A DNA stretch of 58,144 nt. Origin: JAGVWT01 sp964538405. Its GTDB lineage: Archaea > Nanobdellota > Nanobdellia > Pacearchaeales > GW2011-AR1. A program made the position numbers and the translations under genes. The stretch is from positions 1-58,144 of the forward strand of contig CAZIET010000001.1 of NCBI GenBank assembly GCA_964538405.1, read 5' to 3'. Positions 31,537 to 39,265 of the stretch are shown piece after piece. Positions within the stretch are counted from its first letter, which is position 1. Every line of letters starts with the position of its first letter. The notes below the pieces were generated by a model. That model saw only the letters and a program-made list of their open reading frames with translations, was not told where the DNA came from and did not search any database.

Positions 31537-33540
31537 ATGAAAAAAGTGGTGTTTATGTTCCTGTTTGCAATCGTATTTATCTCGAGTGTTTTTGCAGAAA
31601 TTACAATCAATGAGCAGCCGTCAGAGATATATAATTTAGGTGATACAATAAATCTTCCGATAACGATAACAACGTCTTCGGGAATTTATGACTATTTGCA
31701 TTTGGTTTTGATCTGCGATGGAAAAATAAAAGAGGTCTCAAAAGATTTTATTCAAGTTCCTGCAAATGAAGCAGCCAGAATAGAGAAGTCAATTCCCCTT
31801 ATGAAAAAACTCATTGATGATTTAAAGGGAAATTGTCAAATCAAGGCATATCTCGAAGCGGTTCCAACAGAGTATGTTTTCACAAACAAGTTCACCATTT
31901 CAAAATCTCTTAGTGTTGTTGTAGACACAAATCAAACTACATACAATCCCGAGGAAAAAATAATAATTTCAGGAACGGCAACGAAGGCTAACGGACAGCC
32001 GGTAAACGGATTTGTTGAAGTTACAATGACTACATTCAACGGCAATCAGACCTACAATGACATAGTCAACAACGGATTCTTTTCTATAAATTTCAGCATG
32101 CCAAAGAACACAAAGTCAGCCCAGTATCTTGTAAAGGTGAATGTTTATGAAAAAGATCCTTTGAACGAGATTTCAAACACTGGATTTTCCGATTTCAATA
32201 TTCATGTAAAGCAGATTCCTACAAGTCTTGGAGTTTTGTTTGACACGACAGAAATCCAGCCAGGAAGTGCAATGAAAGTAAAGGCAGTTTTATATGATCA
32301 GACAGGAGAAAAAATTCCTTCAACGGCAATAATAACTGTAAAGAACAAGGAAAACAAAATCTTTTCGCAGAAAGAAATAGCCACAGATGAATTGTTTGAA
32401 TTTCAGATTTCATCCATAGAACCCCCAAGCGAATGGTACGTGGTAGCAGTTTCAAACCAACTGATAACGGAATCCAAATTTAACGTTGCTGTGAAGGAAG
32501 ATGTAAAAATGGAGATATTAAACAGAACCGTTGTCATGTCTAACATGGGAAATATTCCTTACAACAAAACAGTTCTTGTAAAAATTGGTGAAAATGCAAC
32601 TAATGTTGATGTATTTTTGGAAGTCAATGAATCCAAAAAATATGTCCTCAGTGCTCCTGATGGAGAATATGATGTTGAGGTGATTGCAAACGGATTGGAA
32701 ACCGCAAGCGGAAAGGTTGCGCTTACAGGAAACGCAGTCAGCGTCAAGGAACTTACAGGAATGGGGGTAATTACAAAATATCCACTGGCATGGTTCTTCC
32801 TTATTTTTGTTCTTGGATTTGTTTCATTCATAATCTTCAGGAAAGGATACAAGAAGAACTTCTTTGGATATGTTATTCCAAGAAGGGAAAAGAGGGCATC
32901 TACATTGGTTATTCCTTCAACGGCTTCCCCAGGACATTTTGTTGAGACAGTGAATAAGGCAGAATTATCATTGTCTCTGAAGGGAGAAAATCAGCCGGTA
33001 ACAATTGTTTGCTTGAAGATTAAAAATGCAGAAAAGATGGACAAAAAAAATGAAAGTGTGAAAGATTTGTTCAGCAAAATAAATACTATTGCGCAGGAAA
33101 GCAAGGCCGTTGTTTATGAAAACCAGAATTTCCTTATGCTTCTTTTTGTGCCAATGATCACAAAGACATTCAAGAACGAAATGTCGTCAATCAATGCCGC
33201 AAATGATATTGCAAATCAGATAGCAGAACACAACAAGCTTTTCAGGAACAAGATGGAACACGGAATAGGCATAGGAAAGGGAGATGTTGTAGCAAAGAAA
33301 GAGGACGGAGTTTTGAAATTCATGAGTTTGGGCAATACCATGACTGATGTGAAGAAAGTCTCTGGCTTGTCAAACGGGGAAGTTTGCTTGGCCGAAGGAA
33401 TAAAAGATTCTTTAGTTTCAGAGTTAAAGACAGAAAAGCACAGCCAAAATGGGGTAAATTATTACACAGTAAAGGAGATAAAAAACAGAGACCAGCACGG
33501 ACCATTCATAAAGGAATTCTTGAGAAGAATAGACAAATAA
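31537..33540 (+). CDS. Receptor-like membrane protein with degenerate nucleotide-cyclase domain
   Basis: This 667-residue protein starts with a signal peptide (residues 1-20), followed by an external region of repeated Ig-like beta domains (residues 20-410), one membrane helix (about 414-434, AWFFLIFVLGFVSFIIF) and a cytoplasmic domain (about 488-630). The latter reads like a class III cyclase homology domain: VTIVCLKIKNAEKM, AVVYENQNFLMLLF, HGIGIGKGDVV and FMSLGNTMTDVKK. The metal-binding Asp residues are replaced by Lys and Asn, so catalysis is unlikely. It may sense an external ligand and signal by binding. It stands alone with a TATA box. Confidence 0.65.
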   Translation: MKKVVFMFLFAIVFISSVFAEITINEQPSEIYNLGDTINLPITITTSSGIYDYLHLVLICDGKIKEVSKDFIQVPANEAARIEKSIPLMKKLIDDLKGNCQIKAYLEAVPTEYVFTNKFTISKSLSVVVDTNQTTYNPEEKIIISGTATKANGQPVNGFVEVTMTTFNGNQTYNDIVNNGFFSINFSMPKNTKSAQYLVKVNVYEKDPLNEISNTGFSDFNIHVKQIPTSLGVLFDTTEIQPGSAMKVKAVLYDQTGEKIPSTAIITVKNKENKIFSQKEIATDELFEFQISSIEPPSEWYVVAVSNQLITESKFNVAVKEDVKMEILNRTVVMSNMGNIPYNKTVLVKIGENATNVDVFLEVNESKKYVLSAPDGEYDVEVIANGLETASGKVALTGNAVSVKELTGMGVITKYPLAWFFLIFVLGFVSFIIFRKGYKKNFFGYVIPRREKRASTLVIPSTASPGHFVETVNKAELSLSLKGENQPVTIVCLKIKNAEKMDKKNESVKDLFSKINTIAQESKAVVYENQNFLMLLFVPMITKTFKNEMSSINAANDIANQIAEHNKLFRNKMEHGIGIGKGDVVAKKEDGVLKFMSLGNTMTDVKKVSGLSNGEVCLAEGIKDSLVSELKTEKHSQNGVNYYTVKEIKNRDQHGPFIKEFLRRIDK

Positions 33541-33545
33541 GAGAA

Positions 33546-34403
33546 TTAATTTTTTTCTGGTACTTCGAACCCCAATCTCTTAAGGAACTCTGTTCGCTGA
33601 GTTGGCATTTGATTCTGATCTTCTGAAGTCCCAAAAGCAAGTCTTAAGTCTCTATCAGCCATTACTCTTTTCAAAGCCCTTACGGCACCTTCTCCATAAT
33701 CTAAAAACGCCCTAATAGTTGCTTCTGAAACTGTTTCAGCTTCTGAAAAAGACTCGGTGTAATAGTAAGGGATTTGGGTGTTCTTTGGTATTTTTCCCTT
33801 ATACGGACTATTTTTAATCTCTAAAGAGTCTCCTGCTTTAAGCTGAGGTCTTTTTCGATCACCAAGTTCCCTAAATTTTGGATCCTGAGAAATCATTCTT
33901 TCAAAGATAAAGTCATCTAAATTACCACAATTAATAATATGCCTCCAATAAGCGACCCCATCTTCAACCGACTTAAATTCTCGTACTCCGTCCCGATCTT
34001 CAGTATAATTAATACCTAATGAAACTAAATCATCTTCTAATATTTGTCTTAATCCGGCAGGGAATTTTACTCCTTCTGCAAAAACAGCGTATGTAGGTTC
34101 CATTGAGTCGAATCCAAGTTTTTCAAAGATACCATAAGGAACTCCCAAATACTCTCTTCTATGAAGATGTAATGGAGTTGAACGAGAACTAAGAACAAAC
34201 CCAAAAGCTGCAAGCGACGAACCATTAGCTTTAAGAGAATCTAATATATATTTATTGTTCTCAACTATACGACTAGCAACAGGGAGTTTAGCAGCTCTGG
34301 GAACCCCGGGATTACTTGCTAATCTTTCTAATGCCCATCTTCCAATTCTAAGAGTTAAAGGAGGTGACAAAGCCCTTTTAAGCCTTTGAGTATCTCTATC
34401 CAT
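33546..34403 (-). CDS. Hypothetical protein, 285 residues
   Basis: I do not recognise it. The protein is soluble, with Arg-rich helices at the N-terminus (LKRALSPPLTLRIGRWALE), a Tyr-rich region (IPYYYTESFSEAETVS) and helices at the end (IRAFLDYGEGAVRALKRVM). No known catalytic motif is visible. It lies between two membrane-protein genes. A shorter, alternative role is not apparent. It belongs to the orphan soluble genes found throughout this window. Confidence 0.6.
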   Translation of the reverse strand: MDRDTQRLKRALSPPLTLRIGRWALERLASNPGVPRAAKLPVASRIVENNKYILDSLKANGSSLAAFGFVLSSRSTPLHLHRREYLGVPYGIFEKLGFDSMEPTYAVFAEGVKFPAGLRQILEDDLVSLGINYTEDRDGVREFKSVEDGVAYWRHIINCGNLDDFIFERMISQDPKFRELGDRKRPQLKAGDSLEIKNSPYKGKIPKNTQIPYYYTESFSEAETVSEATIRAFLDYGEGAVRALKRVMADRDLRLAFGTSEDQNQMPTQRTEFLKRLGFEVPEKN

Positions 34404-34433
34404 AATACTTGCAAAGAATCTTAGTTTTAAAGC

Positions 34434-35039
34434 TTATGAATCTCCTTTCCTGATTCTTTCCAAAAGATTCTCTCCATAATAAAAGAACTTTAATCCAAAA
34501 CCCAATATCAAAAGCAAAATCCCTGCAATAAACAATACCAAAAATACTCTTGTTACTTCTGAAAACATCACTATGACAAACTCCGTCAAGACGCTTACAT
34601 TAAAGATTTTTCCAAATATCACAAAGATGTTTACTGTGGAAAAGGTCAAGGCTGAAGCAATTAATGCGCTTCCCAAAGCAATCAAGAAATGTGAAGTGTT
34701 GTCAATGGCATAAAACATTGCAATAGCAAGCAAAATTGTCACAAAAATTGATATATAAAACCAGTTCTTCCAGTAATCTTGCGAATGCTTTGAAATTACA
34801 AAAGATGGATCATATCCTTTTTTAAGGCAATCAAAGAAACCGCAGCCATATTCTTTGTAATACATATCCTGTGCCATTTGTGTCTTATCTGCTGAATCGG
34901 GGATAAATGACAGTATTTTCGGCTCGACATTTTCATAATCCAATGACAGATACAGAACAAGGAAGAGATTCACCATAACCAAAGAGGCAAAAAGCAAAGC
35001 TCCAAGAAGATAACTCAACCATCTTTTTCCCAAATCCAT
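34434..35039 (-). CDS. Four-helix membrane protein, unknown
   Basis: This 201-residue protein has membrane segments at about 10-32, 92-112, 115-138 and 155-185. The loop of residues 35-88, probably external, has a Cys pair (YGCGFFDCLKKGY). The function is unknown. It lies just downstream of htpX (31 nt) and may be co-transcribed with it, which hints at a membrane-stress setting. Confidence 0.65.
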   Translation of the reverse strand: MDLGKRWLSYLLGALLFASLVMVNLFLVLYLSLDYENVEPKILSFIPDSADKTQMAQDMYYKEYGCGFFDCLKKGYDPSFVISKHSQDYWKNWFYISIFVTILLAIAMFYAIDNTSHFLIALGSALIASALTFSTVNIFVIFGKIFNVSVLTEFVIVMFSEVTRVFLVLFIAGILLLILGFGLKFFYYGENLLERIRKGDS

Positions 35040-35070
35040 AATTAAACTAGTAAAATTTTGTTTATAAAAA

Positions 35071-35943
35071 TTACATTCTTTGGAGAACTTCTATTCTTTT
35101 GCCTATGTCTGGATGCGTGCTTAACAGCCCTTTCAATGGATTGGAGAAAAACAACGGGGCAATTGCCTTGCTTACCTTTTTCTCAGGATAATTCTCCGCT
35201 TTTATTTTCTTCAATGCCCCTATAAGCCCGCTGGGATATCTTGTGTATTTGACGGCAGAGGCATCCGCATTGTATTCCCTTCTTCTTGAAATGGCCAGCT
35301 GAACAAGTTGAACGACCAATGGAGCCAGAATGGCCAATGCAATTCCGGCAATTATCAAGAATGGATGCTTGTTGTTATTTCCATTGCTGAACCAAAGGCT
35401 TCTCAAAAACATTTCAGAGGCAATCGCTATCATTCCTACTAAAACAGTTGCAATAGTCATGTATCTTATGTCATAATTTCCTACATGGCTCAATTCATGC
35501 GCCAGAACTCCTTCAAGTTCTTTCTTGTCTAATTTTTCCAAGGCTCCGGTTGTTACACAAACGACTGCATTCCTAGGACTGCGGCCAGAAGCAAATGCAT
35601 TTATCTGCGGAGAGTTCATAACATATAATTCTGGCTTTGGCAATCCACTCGCAATAGTAAGACCTTCAACTATTGAGTGATATTGTCTGTATTCATGAGG
35701 AGAGGCTTTCTTTGCTCCTACGCTTGCTATTGCAATTTTTGCGGAATTGTAGTATCCAAACCAGATGTACAGCAATGAAATTATTATCGAGAAAATCATT
35801 ATTACAAAAAAATAACTGGGATCAAATGCCAATGAGATTACATACCCAAATAACACAAAAACAAGGAATATAGACATGATTAAGACAAAAGATTTCAGGT
35901 TATTTCTTGCAATTTGATCGCGAAAATCTATTCTTTTTTCCAT
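35071..35943 (-). CDS. htpX: HtpX-family membrane zinc metalloprotease (M48)
   Basis: This 290-residue protease has two N-terminal helices (VLIMSIFLVFVLFGYVISL and the following one), the zinc motif HELSHVGNYD with catalytic Glu, PELYVMNSPQINAFASGR and the third ligand region REYNADASAVKY, plus STHPDIGKRIEVLQ at the end. HtpX degrades damaged membrane proteins. It is near lemA, its common partner, but an orphan gene on the opposite strand separates them. Confidence 0.94.
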   Translation of the reverse strand: MEKRIDFRDQIARNNLKSFVLIMSIFLVFVLFGYVISLAFDPSYFFVIMIFSIIISLLYIWFGYYNSAKIAIASVGAKKASPHEYRQYHSIVEGLTIASGLPKPELYVMNSPQINAFASGRSPRNAVVCVTTGALEKLDKKELEGVLAHELSHVGNYDIRYMTIATVLVGMIAIASEMFLRSLWFSNGNNNKHPFLIIAGIALAILAPLVVQLVQLAISRRREYNADASAVKYTRYPSGLIGALKKIKAENYPEKKVSKAIAPLFFSNPLKGLLSTHPDIGKRIEVLQRM

Positions 35944-36032
35944 TTTAATAGAGGTAAATAGAACTTTTTAAGTTTAATTAGTATCTTTTAAACTAAATAA
36001 ATCAATTTAAAGAAATAAAATAGCTTTTCTCT

Positions 36033-36542
36033 ATGGGAAAAACCACCTATAAGTTATGGCGTCAAGGATTAATCAAAAGACCTAATGTGAAAATTTGGGA
36101 TAGACATTTCGGCATAAATATGTTTATGGATAGAGGAGAAGGTTTATCTTTTTTTGAAGGACTTGGTTGGGTAGCTCCCGCCTTAGTATTATCTCAGCAG
36201 TATTATGATGGAATAGATAGAGAATATACTTTTTATGGGACGTTTCTTAACTCTGAAACCACCGATTTACAAATCCCGACAGAAGTTGCAGAAATGCTTA
36301 AACCAGAAAAATTTTCTAATTTTGAAGAAAGACACTCATTGGACATTACTCAATTAGCTGGGACAGAAGGAAAATATCTTATGTATGATCTTTTTGATAA
36401 AAACCCACGAGCAATAATACACCCTACTGGGCTAGCAAGAATAATAACAGCACAAGATCCAGAAACACAGCAAGTTGTCAAAAGACCTTTATTCGCTTTA
36501 ACGGATCCAATTGTTCAAGCGCTTGAAATAGAATTTGTTTAA
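36033..36542 (+). CDS. Hypothetical protein, 169 residues
   Basis: I do not recognise it. It is soluble, with a Trp/Phe-rich N-terminal half (YKLWRQGLIKRPNVKIWDRH) and a beta-rich end (RPLFALTDPIVQALEIEF). It sits between htpX and lemA on the opposite strand and its 3' end abuts lemA. Its position inside a pair that is usually adjacent suggests a recent insertion. Composition is as for its neighbours. Confidence 0.58.
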   Translation: MGKTTYKLWRQGLIKRPNVKIWDRHFGINMFMDRGEGLSFFEGLGWVAPALVLSQQYYDGIDREYTFYGTFLNSETTDLQIPTEVAEMLKPEKFSNFEERHSLDITQLAGTEGKYLMYDLFDKNPRAIIHPTGLARIITAQDPETQQVVKRPLFALTDPIVQALEIEFV

Positions 36543-37097
36543 TCAGAAGTCTACTTTCACAGGCTTTCTTTCAGCTTCGGCAATCTTCAATCCTTCTTTT
36601 GGCTGATAGCCGTACATTTGTGCAAATACCTTTCCAGGAAGGGTTCTGCAAATGTCATTGTAAGCCAATATGCTATCATTGTAGTATTGTCTTGCATATG
36701 CAATCCTGTCCTCCGTAGAAGCCAATTCTCTTTGCAATTCAACGAAAGTGGTGTTGGCTTTCAAGTCAGGGTAAGCTTCTGCTATTGCGAAAAGCTTTCC
36801 TAAAAATCCTTCTAATTTCTGGTCTGCTTTTATTCTTGAAGGCAAATCTTTTGCACTCATTAATGCTTTTCTTGCATCGTTAACTGACTGTATGGCTGTC
36901 TTCTCATGCTTCATGTATCCTTTTACAGATTCAATCAAGTTTGGAATCAAGTCAGCCCTTCTTTTTAATTGAACATCAATCTGGCTCAACGAGTTGTCAA
37001 TTCTATTAGATAAAGTCGCAAATCTGTTGTAATAATACAAAAACATCAACGCAATTAATGCTATAACCCCCCCAACAATCCACATCCACAATGCCAT
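36543..37097 (-). CDS. lemA: LemA family protein
   Basis: This 184-residue protein has an N-terminal membrane helix (WIVGGVIALIALMFLYYYN) and the LemA helical bundle: NRIDNSLSQIDVQLKRRADLIPNL, LESVKGYMKHEK, and AYARQYYNDSILAYND with the following FPG-like turn TLPGKVFA. LemA usually works with HtpX-type membrane proteins. The length is full. Confidence 0.93.
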   Translation of the reverse strand: MALWMWIVGGVIALIALMFLYYYNRFATLSNRIDNSLSQIDVQLKRRADLIPNLIESVKGYMKHEKTAIQSVNDARKALMSAKDLPSRIKADQKLEGFLGKLFAIAEAYPDLKANTTFVELQRELASTEDRIAYARQYYNDSILAYNDICRTLPGKVFAQMYGYQPKEGLKIAEAERKPVKVDF

Positions 37098-37127
37098 GTA
37101 AAGAAAATATATGTGGAATTTATAAAA

Positions 37128-37466
37128 CTAACTAGTATCTTTTAACAAGTATTGGTCATAATGTACACTATGTCTTTTTACATCACCAGATTTTTCCATA
37201 TCCCCTAAAGCACGAAAAATATCTTTATCTGTGAAATTAGTACCATATTCAGCATTGGTGGCTGCTGTGATAGCTACAGTATTTATCCCCTCTGAATTTC
37301 CTGAATAAACCCTATTTCTAGTTAAAGTGTTATAAACAAAAGGTTGTGTAAGGGCAAGCAATGATTCTTCTTCCCTTATCAAATCAGCTTCAAGTCTTCT
37401 CACTTTATCGACAGCTACAATCGCCTGTGCAGGGTCTGTAAACCGATACTCAACTTTGTTAGCCAT
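37128..37466 (-). CDS. Hypothetical protein, 112 residues
   Basis: I do not recognise it. It is soluble and helical. The segment TDKDIFRALGDMEKSGDVKRH looks like the recognition part of a winged helix, but the rest is not enough to call it. It lies upstream of lemA (30 nt) on the same strand and could be co-transcribed. Confidence 0.5.
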   Translation of the reverse strand: MANKVEYRFTDPAQAIVAVDKVRRLEADLIREEESLLALTQPFVYNTLTRNRVYSGNSEGINTVAITAATNAEYGTNFTDKDIFRALGDMEKSGDVKRHSVHYDQYLLKDTS

Positions 37467-37578
37467 AATAAGAACATAATTAAGTCTTTTTTAAGAATTT
37501 GTATACTTAGACATCCATTTTAGAATATGTCATAAAGAAAATTTATAGATATACTATCAAAACAAAAATCACGAAAAA

Positions 37579-37587
37579 CTATAAATA
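37579..37587 (+). promoter_or_regulatory. TATA box of the phosphate operon
   Basis: CTATAAATA lies 22-30 nt upstream of the ATG at 37609. The preceding 110 bases (37467-37578) hold no gene I can see; they are AT-rich and include another TATA-like stretch. Confidence 0.55.
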
Positions 37588-37608
37588 GTACTCCTTGAAA
37601 TAAATGTT

Positions 37609-38250
37609 ATGGGGAGCATAATAAACTGGATTGTTCCAAGAGAGGAAAAATTCTTTGAGATGTTAAGTCGCCAGGCAACCATCAATGTCGAAGGAGGAAA
37701 TGAATTCAAGAGATTTATAGACAACTATAACAGCATTAATCCAACCCAAAGAGCGGAACTTTTGAAAAAAATAGACTCAATAAAGGATAGGGAGAAGGAA
37801 TTGTCCCGTAAAATAATAACCGACATCAATACAACCTTCATAACTCCCATAGACAAGGAAGACATACACCAGTTGACTGTTTTGCTGAGTGATGTCATAA
37901 GGCTTGTATACAAGACAACAAAGCGTTTGATTATATTCAAGGTGGACAAAACAGATTCTTTCATAGAGAAGCAAGCAGAGATTGTGGTGAGGATAATAAA
38001 TAAAGTCAACGAGCAATTCTCTGAATTAATGAAAATGAAAAATCTTGAGCGCTTCCACTCAGAAATCCATCAGTTGGAAAATGATGGTGACACCGTATAC
38101 CAAAATGCCCTTTTCAACCTGTTTAACACAAGAAAAGATGCAGTGGAAATAATAAAATATAAGGAAATTTATGAGCTGCTTGAGAAAATAGTTGACAAAT
38201 GCAAGAGCATAACCAATGTTGTGGAGAACATTGTAGTGAAGCATGGCTGA
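37609..38250 (+). CDS. DUF47/PhoU-like Pit accessory protein
   Basis: This 213-residue all-helical protein matches DUF47: VPREEKFFEMLSRQA at the start, ITPIDKEDIHQLTVLLSD in the middle, FHSEIHQLENDGDTVYQNAL and VEIIKYKEIYELLEKIVDKC. These proteins bind metal clusters and regulate or assist the adjacent PiT transporter. It overlaps pit by 8 nt, so the two are made together. Confidence 0.92.
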   Translation: MGSIINWIVPREEKFFEMLSRQATINVEGGNEFKRFIDNYNSINPTQRAELLKKIDSIKDREKELSRKIITDINTTFITPIDKEDIHQLTVLLSDVIRLVYKTTKRLIIFKVDKTDSFIEKQAEIVVRIINKVNEQFSELMKMKNLERFHSEIHQLENDGDTVYQNALFNLFNTRKDAVEIIKYKEIYELLEKIVDKCKSITNVVENIVVKHG

Positions 38251-39235
38251 TCTAACTCTGATAATTTTTGTTATTGCATTGGCTTTGGTATTTGATTTCT
38301 TGAACGGTTTTCATGATGCGGCAAATTCAATCGCAACAATCGTGGGTACTGGTGTATTAAAGCCCCATACTGCTGTAATTCTTGCGACATTCTGGAATTT
38401 CTTTGGAGCCTTTGTTTTCAGCGTCGCTGTAGCAACAACAATAGGAAAAGGGGTGATAAATCCAGAGATAGTAAACACTTTCGTCATCTTAGCGGCATTG
38501 GTGGGAGCAATATTTTGGAACATACTCACATGGTATTATGGAATACCTTCGTCAAGCAGTCACGCAATCATAGGGGGATTGCTCGGAGCAGGAATTGCTT
38601 CTGCCGGATTTGGTTCAATAATAACAAGTGGAATCACAAAGATTGTGATATTTATTTTTGTTGCGCCCTCTCTTGGATTTGTCGGAGCAGTATTGGTTTC
38701 GGTTGTTGTTTATCAGATATGCAAGAAAAAATCCCCCGAAAAAACAAACAAATACTTCAAAGGGCTTCAGCTTGTATCTTCAAGCTTCTATAGTCTGGGG
38801 CATGGAACAAATGATGCCCAAAAAACCATGGGTGTCATAACCCTTCTTCTGTTTTCTGGAGGATTGATTTCCACATTCTATGTTCCGACATGGGTTATAA
38901 TTTCAAGCTATTCAGCAATCGCTCTCGGAACTTACTTTGGGGGATGGAGAATAGTGAAAACAATGGGATTGCAATTGACAAAATTAAGGCCATTCCAGGG
39001 ATTTTCGGCTGAAACTGCAGGAGCTGGAACTTTGTTTTTTGCCTCACATTTTGGGATTCCAGTAAGTACTACCCATGTAATTGCAGGATCAATAATGGGG
39101 GTCGGGGCAGCAAAAAGGGTTTCTGCAGTTAGGTGGAAATTAGCAAGAAAAATTATATATGCATGGATAATAACAATTCCTGCTTCCGCCTTAGTGGCAG
39201 GATTAACATATTTGATTATTAGTTCCTTTGTTTAA
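38243..39235 (+). CDS. pit: PiT-family inorganic phosphate transporter
   Basis: This 330-residue membrane protein has the two inverted PiT signatures: FLNGFHDAANSIATIVGTG near the N-terminus and GHGTNDAQKTMGVI in the second half, with PSSSSHAIIGG and VSTTHVIAGS loops. It carries phosphate in symport with Na+ or H+ (inference from the family). It is the second gene of the phosphate operon. Confidence 0.94.
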   Translation: MADLTLIIFVIALALVFDFLNGFHDAANSIATIVGTGVLKPHTAVILATFWNFFGAFVFSVAVATTIGKGVINPEIVNTFVILAALVGAIFWNILTWYYGIPSSSSHAIIGGLLGAGIASAGFGSIITSGITKIVIFIFVAPSLGFVGAVLVSVVVYQICKKKSPEKTNKYFKGLQLVSSSFYSLGHGTNDAQKTMGVITLLLFSGGLISTFYVPTWVIISSYSAIALGTYFGGWRIVKTMGLQLTKLRPFQGFSAETAGAGTLFFASHFGIPVSTTHVIAGSIMGVGAAKRVSAVRWKLARKIIYAWIITIPASALVAGLTYLIISSFV

Positions 39236-39240
39236 CAAAA

Positions 39241-39250
39241 CTTTTATTAA
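39241..39250 (+). promoter_or_regulatory. TATA box of ppsA
   Basis: CTTTTATTAA lies 16-25 nt upstream of the ATG at 39266, giving ppsA its own promoter just after the phosphate transporter stop. Confidence 0.45.
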
Positions 39251-39265
39251 CTTCTTCAGGTTTTA

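Noticed and set aside
33555..33580. TTCGAACC-like sequence that could be a reverse tRNA T loop
   Set aside because: No T stem, acceptor stem or anticodon arm can be built around it; it is the 3' end of a coding gene.
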